Of a DNA stretch of 45,377 bases, positions 16,501 through 26,082 are shown one piece after another. Each line of letters opens with the position of its first letter. The stretch's first letter is position 1. A program made the position numbers and the translations under genes. The notes beneath the pieces were generated by a model. That model did no database searches and was not told the DNA's origin. It saw only the letters and a program-made list of their open reading frames with translations. Source of the DNA: an uncultured Prevotella sp. (GTDB lineage: Bacteria; Bacteroidota; Bacteroidia; Bacteroidales; Bacteroidaceae); contig ONKL01000020.1 in NCBI GenBank assembly GCA_900318395.1, forward strand, positions 1 to 45,377, written 5' to 3'.

Positions 16501-17673
16501 ATGACTGATAATAGGTACATGATGAGGGGCGTGAGTGCTGCCAAGGAGGACGTACACGCCGCAATTAAAAACATCGACAAGGGCATTTTCCCACAGGCTT
16601 TCTGCAAGATCATCCCTGATATCCTGGGTGGTGACCCTGAGTATTGTAACATCATGCATGCCGATGGAGCTGGCACGAAGTCAAGTCTGGCCTACATGTA
16701 CTGGAAGGAGACTGGCGACCTCTCTGTCTGGAAAGGTATCGCCCAGGATGCTATCGTGATGAACACCGACGATCTGCTTTGCGTGGGTGCCGTTGACAAC
16801 ATCCTTGTGTCATCAACGATCGGACGCAACAAGATGTTAGTGCCTGGTGAAGTCATCTCTGCCATCATCAATGGTACCGACGAACTGCTGGCTGAACTCC
16901 GTGAGATGGGCATAGGCATATATCCTACAGGTGGTGAGACTGCCGACGTTGGCGACCTCGTAAGAACCATCATTGTGGATTCGACAGTGACATGCCGCAT
17001 GAAGCGCAGTGATGTGATCGATAATGCCAACATTCGTCCAGGCGACGTGATTGTTGGTTTGTCATCGACAGGACAGGCAACCTATGAGAAGCGCTACAAC
17101 GGCGGTATGGGTTCCAATGGCCTCACTTCAGCCCGTCACGATGTGTTTGCCAAGTATCTGGCAGAGAATTATCCTGAGAGCTACGATCACGCTGTACCCG
17201 ATGAGTTGGTCTACAGCGGAAAGTATAAGCTGACAGACAGTGTTGAGGGCTCACCTGTAGATGCTGGTCAGCTGGTTCTCTCTCCTACCCGCACCTATGC
17301 TCCTGTGATCAAGAAACTACTCGACGAGCTACGTCCGGAGATTCACGGAATGGTACACTGCACAGGTGGTGCCCAGACGAAAGTGCTCCACTTCGTCAGC
17401 GACAATTGCAAGGTAGTGAAAGATAACATGTTCCCCGTTCCCCCACTCTTCCGTGCTATCCATGAGTGCTCTGGTACTGACTGGAAAGAGATGTATCAGG
17501 TGTTCAACATGGGTCATCGTATGGAGATCTACGTACGTCCTGAAGTAGCAGAAAAGGTTATGGCAATCTCGAAGAGCTTCAATATCGACGCTCAGATTGT
17601 AGGCCATATCGAGGAAGGCAAGAAGAGCCTTACCATCAAATCAGAATTTGGAGAATTCAATTATGGAGAATAA
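16501..17673 (+). CDS. purM: AIR synthase (phosphoribosylformylglycinamidine cyclo-ligase), long form
   Basis: Converts FGAM to AIR with ATP in purine synthesis. The 390-residue protein is longer than the about 345-residue E. coli PurM and fits the Bacteroidetes type. Motifs: MHADGAGTKSSLAY near residue 55, MNTDDLLCVGA at about 89, TGGETADVGDLV at about 141, and ARHDVFAKYLAENY. The start is ATG 16501, directly after the repeat array; no conventional ribosome-binding site is present. Its last 11 bp overlap prfA, so the two are probably translationally coupled. Confidence 0.9.
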   Translation: MTDNRYMMRGVSAAKEDVHAAIKNIDKGIFPQAFCKIIPDILGGDPEYCNIMHADGAGTKSSLAYMYWKETGDLSVWKGIAQDAIVMNTDDLLCVGAVDNILVSSTIGRNKMLVPGEVISAIINGTDELLAELREMGIGIYPTGGETADVGDLVRTIIVDSTVTCRMKRSDVIDNANIRPGDVIVGLSSTGQATYEKRYNGGMGSNGLTSARHDVFAKYLAENYPESYDHAVPDELVYSGKYKLTDSVEGSPVDAGQLVLSPTRTYAPVIKKLLDELRPEIHGMVHCTGGAQTKVLHFVSDNCKVVKDNMFPVPPLFRAIHECSGTDWKEMYQVFNMGHRMEIYVRPEVAEKVMAISKSFNIDAQIVGHIEEGKKSLTIKSEFGEFNYGE

Positions 17674-18772
17674 CAGCATATTACAGAAACTCGACGGACT
17701 GGAGGCTCGCTTTGAGGAGGTATCAACCCTGATTACCGACCCCGATGTGATTGCCGATCAGAACCGCTTTGTGAAACTCACCAAGGAATACAAGGACCTG
17801 GGTGACATTATGGATGCCCGCAAGCGTTACATCGCCTGTCTGAACAGTATCAAAGAGGCTAAGGATATCCTGGCCAATGAGGATGATCCCGAGATGAAGG
17901 AGATGGCACGCGAGGAACTGGCTGCCAACGAGGAACTACAGCCAAAACTTGAAGAGGAAATCAAGATTGCCCTTATTCCCAAAGACCCCGAAGACGCTAA
18001 GAACGTGCAGATGGAGATCCGTGCAGGAACAGGTGGCGACGAGGCATGCCTCTTTGCCGGTGACCTCTTTAAGATGTATAAGAGTTATTGCGATTCCAAA
18101 GGTTGGCAACTCTCGATTACCAGTGTCTCGGAAGGAGCCGTGGGCGGTTATAAGGAGATTGACTTCGCCGTATCAGGTGCTGACGTCTATGGCACCTTGA
18201 AATACGAATCGGGTGTGCATCGTGTACAACGAGTGCCTGCCACTGAGACCCAAGGCCGCATGCATACCTCTGCAGCAACGGTTGCCGTACTGCCTGAGGC
18301 TGATAAGTTCGAAGTGCATGTCAACGAAGGCGAAATCAAGTGGGATACTTTCCGAAGTTCAGGTGCTGGAGGTCAGAATGTGAACAAGGTGGAATCGGGT
18401 GTGCGCCTGCGCTATATGTGGAAGAACCCCAATACGGGTGAGACTGAGGAAATCCTCATCGAGTGTACGGAAACCCGTGACCAGCCCAAGAACAAGGAGC
18501 GCGCCCTCTCGCGCCTCTATACCTTTATATATGATAAGGAACACCAGAAGTATATGGACGATATTGCCAGCCGCCGTAAAAGTCTCGTATCTACAGGCGA
18601 CCGCTCGGCAAAAATACGCACCTACAACTTCCCTCAAGGCCGTGTAACTGACCACCGCATCGGCTATACCACGCACGATCTGCAAGGATTCCTAGGAGGC
18701 GACATTCAGGCGATGATCGATGCACTCACCGTAGCCGAGAATGCTGAGCGCATGAAAGAAACGGAACTATGA
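17663..18772 (+). CDS. prfA: Peptide chain release factor 1
   Basis: Recognises UAA and UAG stop codons and triggers peptide release. With the start at ATG 17663 (MENNSILQKL) the protein has 370 residues; an upstream in-frame ATG at 17648 lies deeper inside purM and is less likely. The stop-recognition motif PAT at 192-194 is RF1-type (PxT), which separates it from RF2. The catalytic GGQ is at 236-238 in SSGAGGQNVNK. It overlaps the end of purM by 11 bp. Confidence 0.95.
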   Translation: MENNSILQKLDGLEARFEEVSTLITDPDVIADQNRFVKLTKEYKDLGDIMDARKRYIACLNSIKEAKDILANEDDPEMKEMAREELAANEELQPKLEEEIKIALIPKDPEDAKNVQMEIRAGTGGDEACLFAGDLFKMYKSYCDSKGWQLSITSVSEGAVGGYKEIDFAVSGADVYGTLKYESGVHRVQRVPATETQGRMHTSAATVAVLPEADKFEVHVNEGEIKWDTFRSSGAGGQNVNKVESGVRLRYMWKNPNTGETEEILIECTETRDQPKNKERALSRLYTFIYDKEHQKYMDDIASRRKSLVSTGDRSAKIRTYNFPQGRVTDHRIGYTTHDLQGFLGGDIQAMIDALTVAENAERMKETEL

Positions 18773-18804
18773 AGAACCTACTTAATAATTAATCAGATAT
18801 TGAA

Positions 18805-19665
18805 ATGGACAGGAAAGAATTAATACAGCAGATTAAGGAGAAGCAGAGTTTCCTCTGCGTGGGACTCGATACGGATATCAACAAGATACCCCAGTGTATC
18901 ATCGACGAGGCAAAGAGTCACGACGGCGAAGACTATATCTTTAGAGCCCTCTGCGAATTCAATGCACTCATCATCGACGCCACAGCCCCCTATTGTGTGG
19001 CCTACAAACCTAATCTGGCCTTCTATGAGGCATACGGAGTGGACGGTCTGATGGCTTTCGAAGCCACTATCGACTACCTGAAGGAGGAGTATCCTGATCA
19101 CTTCATCATCGCTGATGCCAAGCGTGGTGATATCGGCAACACTTCAAAGATGTACGCCAAGACCTTCTTTGAGACCTATGACGTCGATGCTCTGACTGTC
19201 GCCCCTTATATGGGCGAAGACTCGGTAACACCTTTCCTCGGGTATGATGGAAAATGGGTGATACTGCTGGCACTTACCAGCAACAAAGGCTCACACGATT
19301 TCCAACTGACAGAAGATGCTCAAGGAGAGCGCCTCTTTGAAAAAGTCCTGAAGACCAGCCAGCAATGGGGGAACGAAGAGAATATGATGTACGTTGTTGG
19401 TGCGACACAAGGTCAGATGTTCGAGGACATCCGCAAGATAGTTCCCAATCATTTCCTCCTGGTTCCTGGTGTCGGCGCTCAAGGTGGCAGTCTGCAGGAG
19501 GTCTGCAAATACGGCATCACCAAAGACTGCGGCCTGCTGGTTAACTCCTCACGCGGCATCATCTATGCATCGAACGGAGAGGACTTCGCAGAAGTAGCAG
19601 CCCAAAAAGCCAAAGACCTGCAAATAGAAATGGCAACAGAATTAGCTAAAATAGGTTTTATTTAA
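18805..19665 (+). CDS. pyrF: Orotidine 5'-phosphate decarboxylase
   Basis: Decarboxylates OMP to UMP, the last step of de novo pyrimidine synthesis. The 286-residue length matches the larger (type 2) bacterial family. The catalytic [10 protein letters not shown] motif is at 104-113 (Asp104, Lys106, Asp109), and [10 protein letters not shown] is the phosphate-binding segment near residue 220. It starts 32 bp after prfA and is followed after 5 bp by the Crp-like gene. Confidence 0.95.
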   Translation: MDRKELIQQIKEKQSFLCVGLDTDINKIPQCIIDEAKSHDGEDYIFRALCEFNALIIDATAPYCVAYKPNLAFYEAYGVDGLMAFEATIDYLKEEYPDHFIIADAKRGDIGNTSKMYAKTFFETYDVDALTVAPYMGEDSVTPFLGYDGKWVILLALTSNKGSHDFQLTEDAQGERLFEKVLKTSQQWGNEENMMYVVGATQGQMFEDIRKIVPNHFLLVPGVGAQGGSLQEVCKYGITKDCGLLVNSSRGIIYASNGEDFAEVAAQKAKDLQIEMATELAKIGFI

Positions 19666-19670
19666 TAACC

Positions 19671-20354
19671 ATGGATAAGAATATCATAAAAGCCCTCAAG
19701 GCATGTTCACTTTTCGATGATCTATCAGAAACAGAGATCGAACAAGTGATGTCTGAGGTAAATTACAGCCTTTTGAAATACAACAAGAAAGACATTTATG
19801 TCTCTACTGGTGAGCACAACTCTTTTGCTGATATCGTTATCAGCGGAGAATTATCTGTTAAGATGGATAGAGGATCAGGACGATGTGTGAAAATCGGCTC
19901 TTATATGGTGGGCAGACTATCCACTCCAGCCCAGATCTTCTACGACAAGATGCCTTTACAAGTCACCATTGAAGCTGTCAGACCAACTACCTTGCTTCGC
20001 ATAACCCCCAACTCACTGCTGAAGCTGTTCAACTTGGACCATAGAATCCAGATGAACTTCATCAAGCTCTTATCTTCAGTGGCTATTACGCTGGCTAAGA
20101 TGGTCAAACAGCTGACACTCTTTACCGTCAGGGAGAAGGTGGCAAACTATCTCGAAGAAGTCACAAAACGACGTAATTCTGATACCATCACGTTCGAAGT
20201 GTCACGTCAGGAGATAGCCAACATGTTTGCAATCCAGAAGTACTCACTTCAGCGCGTACTGGGCGAATTTGCCAGGGGCGGAGCAATCAAGATGCGCGGA
20301 AAAACCATTACCATTCTTGATAGGGAGAAACTCCGTTTACTGGCTAATCCCTGA
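19671..20354 (+). CDS. Crp/Fnr-family transcriptional regulator
   Basis: A 227-residue regulator with an N-terminal cyclic-nucleotide-binding-like beta-barrel (about 10-125), a dimerisation helix (about 120-150, NFIKLLSSVAITLAKMVKQL) and a C-terminal winged helix. The recognition part is SRQEIANMFAIQKYSLQRVLGEF (about 183-205, quoted in pieces here: SRQEIANMF and SLQRVLGEF). No Cys cluster for an FNR-type iron-sulfur site is visible. The effector is unknown. It ends the plus-strand run, and its last 18 bp overlap the end of the convergent GH43-like gene. Confidence 0.85.
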   Translation: MDKNIIKALKACSLFDDLSETEIEQVMSEVNYSLLKYNKKDIYVSTGEHNSFADIVISGELSVKMDRGSGRCVKIGSYMVGRLSTPAQIFYDKMPLQVTIEAVRPTTLLRITPNSLLKLFNLDHRIQMNFIKLLSSVAITLAKMVKQLTLFTVREKVANYLEEVTKRRNSDTITFEVSRQEIANMFAIQKYSLQRVLGEFARGGAIKMRGKTITILDREKLRLLANP

Positions 20355-21422
20355 TTGCTCATCACTCCACTTCTGAAGGCGGTCATATTCCTCTTTCGTC
20401 AATCGGAGGAAAGAGCCATGCTGTGGACGGTCTACGCCCTCTATATTTCTGGGAGAATGGAAGTTGCGCATGTTCTGGTCAGCCAGACAGAGACGATAGT
20501 TCTTGGGCTTTGACGAATATTCGATATAGCCGATAACCCAAGTCGAATCTCCTGCCAACTGGAAAGCACTCACACCTTCACATTTCTTATTACCCTCAAA
20601 GTCTACATAGTCGTCCTCCACGGGTTCGCTCCAAGGACCTGTCAGTGTGGGTGCTGTGGCAGTAAAGAGCCCGGGCTTTCCCCCTTCTTTCTTAATCATC
20701 ATGTGCCACATGTGATCAGCAGGTACCCAGTTGATATCTGCGTCGATAGTGGCATAGCCCCAGTCGAAAAGCAGTCGAGGCTGCGTCAATGTGGTAAAAT
20801 GCTCGTCGGCATACGAATAGTACATACGATCATAGGCCTCCTCACCGCGATTCCACATAGAGTAATAGACCATATAGCCCCCCTTCTTCCCATCAGGCCA
20901 TACGAAATCGGCATCCCATACGATCTGTGGAGCCCACACGCGGTTGATGGTAGCCCAGTTCTGATAGACACTCTCCGACTGAGGATCAGAGAAGATTTCC
21001 TTTCCCTTACGATAATCGAAGGTCACTGATTGCCAATTGATCAAGTCATCACTCGTCAGTAGATCTATACCGTAGTTATCCCAAGTCTCCACCTTCCCCA
21101 GACGTTCTTTGGCACCGACATTCATATCCGTGCAGACCATCAGATACCCTGAGCCGTCATGTTTACGACAGATATAGGCATCGCGGGTAGCACCCTCTAT
21201 GCGAGCCACTTCTGCATCGCTGAACACTGAATCGCCTTGGAGCAGGTCATGATAATGAAAACCATCACGACTCAGCGCATAAGCCGTCCATGCACGTCCA
21301 CGATCATTCATGTGACAATACAGATAGCCATAATCACCTTTCTGTAAGTTCCCTTTCTGCGATTGTGCGAATACTGACGAGCATAGCAGCAACAAGGGGA
21401 CAATCAGCAACATTTTCTTCAT
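20337..21422 (-). CDS. Secreted GH43-like glycosidase
   Basis: A 361-residue protein with a signal peptide (about 1-19, ending VFA) and no lipobox, so periplasmic or secreted. The propeller-type repeats resemble family 43 glycosidases (arabinosidase/xylosidase type): RVWAPQIVWD at 161-170, DADINWV at 227-233 as candidate pKa-modulating Asp region, and CEGVSAF with Glu282 as candidate general acid. The N-terminal candidate nucleophile is less certain. Promoter TATCTTTG (minus strand) is at 21455-21462. It is not next to other saccharidases, so the substrate is unknown; it might be a non-catalytic relative. Confidence 0.7.
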   Translation of the reverse strand: MKKMLLIVPLLLLCSSVFAQSQKGNLQKGDYGYLYCHMNDRGRAWTAYALSRDGFHYHDLLQGDSVFSDAEVARIEGATRDAYICRKHDGSGYLMVCTDMNVGAKERLGKVETWDNYGIDLLTSDDLINWQSVTFDYRKGKEIFSDPQSESVYQNWATINRVWAPQIVWDADFVWPDGKKGGYMVYYSMWNRGEEAYDRMYYSYADEHFTTLTQPRLLFDWGYATIDADINWVPADHMWHMMIKKEGGKPGLFTATAPTLTGPWSEPVEDDYVDFEGNKKCEGVSAFQLAGDSTWVIGYIEYSSKPKNYRLCLADQNMRNFHSPRNIEGVDRPQHGSFLRLTKEEYDRLQKWSDEQSGISQ

Positions 21423-21454
21423 CTTCGTTTCTTTCTCTTTTTGATTTGTGCATG

Positions 21455-21462
21455 CAAAGATA
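21455..21462 (-). promoter_or_regulatory. Promoter -7 element for GH43-like gene
   Basis: CAAAGATA on the plus strand reads TATCTTTG on the minus strand, matching TAnnTTTG. A start near 21451 would give a leader of about 28 nt. Confidence 0.5.
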
Positions 21463-21470
21463 GGTATTTT

Positions 21471-21502
21471 TTTGGAAAAACAGGAATTTTGTAGTAACTT
21501 TG
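21471..21502 (+). promoter_or_regulatory. Promoter for HD hydrolase gene
   Basis: TTTG at 21471-21474 and TAACTTTG at 21495-21502 are spaced by 20 bp, the expected arrangement for a Bacteroidetes promoter. Transcription should start near 21506, leaving a leader of about 47 nt that contains a short upstream reading frame. Confidence 0.7.
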
Positions 21503-21520
21503 CACCCTAAATAACAAAAT

Positions 21521-21556
21521 ATGATTGTCAAACTGTCAAAAACTGTCCATTCATGA
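21521..21556 (+). CDS. Possible upstream ORF (11 codons) coupled to HD gene
   Basis: ATG at 21521 opens a frame [11 protein letters not shown] that stops at TGA 21554-21556, overlapping the HD gene start as ATGA. It lies inside the predicted leader. It may allow translational coupling, or be chance in a TGTCAAA-repeat-rich leader. Confidence 0.25.
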   Translation: MIVKLSKTVHS

Positions 21557-22776
21557 ACGACGCCAAGATTATCAACGACCCGGTATTCGGGTTCATCAAG
21601 ATACCCAAAGGACTGCTCTATAACGTCGTTGAGCATCCCCTTTTCCAACGACTGAACCGCATCAACCAGTTGGGACTCGCCTCAGTCGTTTATCCTGGTG
21701 CACGACACACGAGGTTTCAGCATTCACTGGGAGCCTTCCATCTGATGAGTGAGGCCATTCTGAACCTTCAGCAGAAAGGCATCTTCATCTTCGAATCCGA
21801 AGCTGAAGCCGTGCAGGCTGCCATTCTGATGCACGACATCGGGCACGGACCGTTCTCCCATGTACTCGAGAACACACTCATCCACGGCATCTCCCACGAA
21901 GAGATTTCACTGATGATGATGGAGGAGATCAACAAGAGCCTGAACGGACAACTGAATCTGGCCATCTCTATCTTCAAGGGCGACTATCCGAAGAACTTCC
22001 TCCATCAGTTGATTTCCAGTCAGCTCGATATGGACCGACTTGATTATCTGCGACGCGACTCCTTCTATACAGGCGTTACCGAAGGAAATATTGGAAGTGC
22101 ACGTATCATCAAGATGCTCAATGTGATAGACGATTCTCTTGTAGTAGAGCAGAAAGGCATCTATTCGCTTGAGAACTACCTAACCACGCGCCGTCTGATG
22201 TACTGGCAGGTATATTTGCATCGCACGTGTGTGGCCTACGAGAAGGTATTGGTCAATCTGCTTAACAGAGCCAAGGAACTTGTGCGTAAAGGGCACGATG
22301 TATTCGCCTCTCCCGCCCTCCATTATTTCCTCTCCAACGATGTCGATGCCGAATGGTTCAACACCCACCCGGAAGCGCTTTCCTACTATGAGGAACTCGA
22401 CGATTCCGACATCTGGAGTGCCATGAAAGCCTGGAAGCACGACGATGACAAGATCCTGTCGATTCTGGCCACCGATATGCTCGATCGCAAGATATTCAAG
22501 GTGGAAGTTCACGAGGAGCCTATCCCACAGGAACGTATCGACGGACTGCAGCAGGAAATCGCTCAGAAGTTGGATATTCCCATCGAAGAAGCCCACTATC
22601 TGATGAGCCTGAACACCATTCAGAAAGACATGTACAATGTGGATGACGATAGTATCGCAATACTTTACAAAAACGGAGAAATCAAGGATATTTCAGAAGC
22701 TTCCGAATTGCTAAATGTTCAATTACTTTCTAAAAAAATAAGAAAATATTATCTTTGTTATCAAAGATTAGAATAA
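21553..22776 (+). CDS. HD-domain phosphohydrolase (dNTPase-like)
   Basis: A 407-residue cytoplasmic protein of the HD superfamily. Metal-ligand motifs are present: RFQHSLG (His of the H...HD...D set), then [13 protein letters not shown] with the HD doublet at about residues 94-95, and further [12 protein letters not shown] with the later Asp. The family includes dNTP triphosphohydrolases and SAMHD1-like proteins, but the true substrate here is unknown. Position directly before lpxD-lpxC-lpxA is common in Bacteroidales. It has its own promoter, and an ATCTTTG/CAAAGAT inverted repeat lies at its 3' end (22750-22767). Confidence 0.85.
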   Translation: MNDAKIINDPVFGFIKIPKGLLYNVVEHPLFQRLNRINQLGLASVVYPGARHTRFQHSLGAFHLMSEAILNLQQKGIFIFESEAEAVQAAILMHDIGHGPFSHVLENTLIHGISHEEISLMMMEEINKSLNGQLNLAISIFKGDYPKNFLHQLISSQLDMDRLDYLRRDSFYTGVTEGNIGSARIIKMLNVIDDSLVVEQKGIYSLENYLTTRRLMYWQVYLHRTCVAYEKVLVNLLNRAKELVRKGHDVFASPALHYFLSNDVDAEWFNTHPEALSYYEELDDSDIWSAMKAWKHDDDKILSILATDMLDRKIFKVEVHEEPIPQERIDGLQQEIAQKLDIPIEEAHYLMSLNTIQKDMYNVDDDSIAILYKNGEIKDISEASELLNVQLLSKKIRKYYLCYQRLE

Positions 22777-22783
22777 TTTTTGC

Positions 22784-22791
22784 TACCTTTG
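22784..22791 (+). promoter_or_regulatory. Promoter -7 element for lpxD operon
   Basis: TACCTTTG matches TAnnTTTG and lies 8 bp past the HD gene stop. Transcription would begin near 22795, about 28 nt before the lpxD ATG. Confidence 0.55.
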
Positions 22792-22822
22792 CAGCATTAT
22801 TGTAAAAATAGAGCCCCAAGAT

Positions 22823-23872
22823 ATGGAATTTACAGCAAAACAGATTGCAGAATTGATTCAGGGAAGAGTGGAAGGCGATGAAAATACAGTCGTTAGCACC
22901 TTCGCCAAAATCGAAGAAGGAGTGCCTGGCGCATTATCCTTCCTGTCGAATCCCAAATACACCCATTACATTTATGACACCAAGTCGAGCGTCGTCCTCA
23001 TCAACGAGGATGTCGAGCTGGAAAAGCCCGTCAGCACGACACTTATCCGCGTGGAGAACGCCTATGAGTGCGTTGCCAAGCTCCTCCAGTTCTACGATTC
23101 GATGAAACCTGCAAAGAAAGGTATCGACACGCTGGCTTTCATTTCCCCGAAGGCGCAGATCGGCGAAGATGTCTATGTAGGTGCCTTCGCCTATATCGGC
23201 GACGGAGCTGTCATTGGAAAGGGAGCCCAGATATATCCCCATACCGTCATCGGCGACGGCGTCACCATAGGTGAAAGATGTACGCTCTATCCCAACGTGA
23301 CCGTCTACCAAGGATGCCAATTAGGAAATAATGTGACAATCCATGCTGGTAGCGTCATTGGTGCCGATGGCTTTGGCTTTGCACCGAATACAGGCGGATA
23401 CGACAAGATCCCACAGATTGGCATCGTGGTGATTGAAGACGACGTAGAGATAGGTGCCAACACCTGTATCGACCGTTCTACGATGGGTCAGACCGTCATT
23501 CACAAAGGTGTGAAACTCGACAATCTGATCCAGGTAGCCCACAACTGCGAAATCGGCGAGAACACCGTGATGTCAGCACAGGCTGGTATGGCAGGGTCTA
23601 CGAAGATCGGCGCATGGTGTATGGTGGGTGGTCAGGCAGGCTTTGCTGGTCACATTCATGTGAAGGACAAGACGTTCGTTGGTGCCCAGTGCGGTGTCAT
23701 CGGCGATACCAAGGGCGACGGTGAGCAGCTCATAGGTTCTCCTGCCACTAACCCGAAGATGTTCTTCAAGGCAAGGGCCATCGATGCCAAACTGCCTGAT
23801 ATGTATCGCCAGATAGCCCAGCTGCAGCGTGAAATCGACAAGCTGAAGGAGATGGTTGAGCCCAAGAACTAA
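22823..23872 (+). CDS. lpxD: UDP-3-O-(3-hydroxyacyl)glucosamine N-acyltransferase
   Basis: Adds the N-linked hydroxyacyl chain in the third step of lipid A synthesis. The 349-residue protein has a uridine-binding N-terminal domain (about 1-100), then a left-handed beta-helix made of hexapeptide repeats (about 105-310) and a C-terminal helix ([16 protein letters not shown]). The catalytic His region is [11 protein letters not shown] near residue 240. Gene order lpxD-lpxC/fabZ-lpxA is the Bacteroidales lipid A cluster. Confidence 0.95.
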   Translation: MEFTAKQIAELIQGRVEGDENTVVSTFAKIEEGVPGALSFLSNPKYTHYIYDTKSSVVLINEDVELEKPVSTTLIRVENAYECVAKLLQFYDSMKPAKKGIDTLAFISPKAQIGEDVYVGAFAYIGDGAVIGKGAQIYPHTVIGDGVTIGERCTLYPNVTVYQGCQLGNNVTIHAGSVIGADGFGFAPNTGGYDKIPQIGIVVIEDDVEIGANTCIDRSTMGQTVIHKGVKLDNLIQVAHNCEIGENTVMSAQAGMAGSTKIGAWCMVGGQAGFAGHIHVKDKTFVGAQCGVIGDTKGDGEQLIGSPATNPKMFFKARAIDAKLPDMYRQIAQLQREIDKLKEMVEPKN

Positions 23873-23912
23873 ATGATCAAATCGTAAAATAGTCAAATTG
23901 TCAAATATCAAG

Positions 23913-25295
23913 ATGAAACAGAAGACATTAAAAGGCAGCTTTTCACTTTTCGGAAAAGGACTGCATACAGGTTTGAACCTGACTGTAACATTTAATCCTG
24001 CCCCAGAGAATACGGGTTATAAGATTCAGCGTATCGACCTCGACGGACAGCCCGTCATCGATGCGATTGCTGAGAACGTCGTCGACACACAGCGTGGTAC
24101 CGTGCTTGGCAAGGGCGATGCACGTATCTCTACCGTTGAGCACGGACTCTCAGCCCTCTATGCACTGGGCATCGACAACTGTATGATTCAGGTCAATGGT
24201 CCTGAGTTCCCCATCCTCGACGGCTCTGCCATCAAGTATGTTGAGAAGATCAAGGAGGTGGGCATCGAAGAGCAGAACGCTCCGAAGGACTACTACATCA
24301 TCCGCAAGAAGATTGAGGTGAAGGATGAGAAGACAGGCTCATGCATCACGATCCTCCCCGACGAGGCTTTCTCGCTGACGGCGATGTGCTCCTTTGAGTC
24401 GAAGTTCATCAACAGCCAGTTTGCCACACTCGACAAGCCTGAGGATTACACCTCCGAGATTGCCAGCGCACGTACGTTTGTCTTCGTTCGCGACATCGAG
24501 CCGCTGCTGCAGGCAGACCTCATCAAGGGCGGCGACCTCGACAATGCCATCGTGATCTACGAGCGCCAGACCACTCAGGAGCGCCTCGACATGCTGGCTG
24601 ATATGCTCCATGTGGAGCATCGCGATGCCACCGACCTCGGCTATATCCAGCACAAGCCCTTGCAGTGGGAGAACGAGTGTACCCGCCACAAGCTGCTCGA
24701 TGTGATCGGCGATATGGCACTCATCGGTAAGCCCATCAAGGGTCGTATCATCGCCACTCGCCCAGGCCACACCATCAATAACAAGTTTGCCCGCCAGATG
24801 CGTAAGGAGATCCGCCAGCACGAGGTGCAGGCACCTATCTACGATCCCAATGAGGAGCCAATCATGGATGTGAACCGCATCCGCGAACTCCTGCCCCACC
24901 GCTATCCTATGCAGCTGGTCGACAAGGTGATCGAACTGGGAGCCACAACTATCGTGGGTGTGAAGAACATCACGTCGAACGAGCCTTTCTTCCAGGGACA
25001 CTTCCCACAGGAGCCTGTGATGCCTGGCGTTCTGCAGATCGAGGCAATGGCCCAGTGCGGTGGTCTCTTGGTTCTCAACACCCTCGAGGAGCCCGAGCGC
25101 TGGTCTACCTATTTCATGAAGATCGACGCCGTGAAGTTCCGTCAGAAGGTTGTACCTGGCGATACGCTGATTTTCAAGGTTGAGCTGCTGGCACCCGTTC
25201 GTCACGGTATCTCTTCGATGAAAGGCTATATCTTCGTGGGCGATCGCATCGTAGCCGAGGCCTCATTCACAGCGCAAATCGTAAAGAATAAATAG
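23913..25295 (+). CDS. lpxC-fabZ: Bifunctional LpxC deacetylase / FabZ dehydratase fusion
   Basis: The N-terminal part deacetylates UDP-3-O-acyl-GlcNAc, the committed step of lipid A synthesis. The C-terminal part dehydrates 3-hydroxyacyl-ACP in fatty acid synthesis. I chose ATG 23913 (460 residues) instead of an in-frame TTG at 23898. LpxC zinc ligands are visible in STVEHGLSAL (His77) and RHKLLDVIGD (His and Asp near 255-260), with GHTINN further on. The FabZ half (about 315-460) carries LLPHRYPMQLVDKV, GHFPQEPVMPG with the catalytic His, and QIEAMAQ with the catalytic Glu. This fusion is characteristic of Bacteroidetes. Both activities use or shape 3-hydroxyacyl-ACP, which explains the pairing. 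Confidence 0.96.
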   Translation: MKQKTLKGSFSLFGKGLHTGLNLTVTFNPAPENTGYKIQRIDLDGQPVIDAIAENVVDTQRGTVLGKGDARISTVEHGLSALYALGIDNCMIQVNGPEFPILDGSAIKYVEKIKEVGIEEQNAPKDYYIIRKKIEVKDEKTGSCITILPDEAFSLTAMCSFESKFINSQFATLDKPEDYTSEIASARTFVFVRDIEPLLQADLIKGGDLDNAIVIYERQTTQERLDMLADMLHVEHRDATDLGYIQHKPLQWENECTRHKLLDVIGDMALIGKPIKGRIIATRPGHTINNKFARQMRKEIRQHEVQAPIYDPNEEPIMDVNRIRELLPHRYPMQLVDKVIELGATTIVGVKNITSNEPFFQGHFPQEPVMPGVLQIEAMAQCGGLLVLNTLEEPERWSTYFMKIDAVKFRQKVVPGDTLIFKVELLAPVRHGISSMKGYIFVGDRIVAEASFTAQIVKNK

Positions 25296-25299
25296 GAAC

Positions 25300-26073
25300 A
25301 TGGCAAATCAGATACACCCCTTAGCAGTTGTAGACCCTGAGGCAAAACTGGGCGACGGCAATATCATCGGCCCATTCTGCGTCATCGACAAGAATGTGGA
25401 GATTGGCAACAACAACAAGTTTCTCAACAATGTCACCATCCATTACGGCGCACGTATTGGCAGCGGCAACGAGATCTTCCCTGGCGCCAGCATCTCCACC
25501 AAGCCTCAGGATCTGAAGTTCAAGGGCGAGGATACCATCTGCGTCATTGGCGACAACAACTCCATCCGCGAGAATGTGACCATCAGCCGTGGAACCGCCT
25601 CGAAAGGTAAGACGGTAGTGGGTAACGGCAATCTGCTGATGGAGAACATGCACGTGGCTCACGACTGCGTGATAGGCAACGGCTGCATCATCGGCAACTC
25701 CACGAAGTTTGCCGGCGAAGTCGAGGTCGACGACTACGCCATCATCTCCGCCACCTGCCTCTTCCACCAGTTCTGCAAGGTGGGCAGCTATATCATGTTC
25801 CAGGGTGGCTCGCGCACCAGCCAGGATATCCCGCCCTATGTCATCGCTGGCAAGGAGCCGGTGCGCTATGCTGGTGTGAATCTCGTAGGCCTCCGCCGTC
25901 GCGGCTTCCCACGCGAGACCATCGAGGCCATCCACGAGGCTTACCGCATCATCTATTCACAAGGTGTATTGAAAGACGGTGTCGCTATGGCTCGCGAACA
26001 GTTCCCCGACAGCAAGGAGGTGGAGTACATCTGTTCGTTCATCGAGAATTCCAAGCGCGGCGTCATCCGATAA
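25300..26073 (+). CDS. lpxA: UDP-N-acetylglucosamine acyltransferase
   Basis: Transfers 3-hydroxyacyl from ACP to UDP-GlcNAc, the first step of lipid A synthesis. The 257-residue protein is mostly hexapeptide repeats forming a left-handed beta-helix, then a helical C-terminal region (RRRGFPRETIEAIHEAYR and beyond). The catalytic His lies in NMHVAHDCVIGN (about residue 122). It starts 4 bp after the lpxC-fabZ stop. Confidence 0.96.
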   Translation: MANQIHPLAVVDPEAKLGDGNIIGPFCVIDKNVEIGNNNKFLNNVTIHYGARIGSGNEIFPGASISTKPQDLKFKGEDTICVIGDNNSIRENVTISRGTASKGKTVVGNGNLLMENMHVAHDCVIGNGCIIGNSTKFAGEVEVDDYAIISATCLFHQFCKVGSYIMFQGGSRTSQDIPPYVIAGKEPVRYAGVNLVGLRRRGFPRETIEAIHEAYRIIYSQGVLKDGVAMAREQFPDSKEVEYICSFIENSKRGVIR

Positions 26074-26082
26074 TCGATTCAT

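Noticed and set aside
21551-21561. Operator-like ATGAACGA at the HD gene start
   Set aside because: It is part of the start of the coding sequence (ATG AAC GAC), without a partner half, so it is chance.
24339-25205. 288-aa open frame antisense to lpxC-fabZ
   Set aside because: The sense gene has all catalytic motifs; the antisense frame is a shadow of codon bias (His/Leu/Asp-rich, no family pattern).
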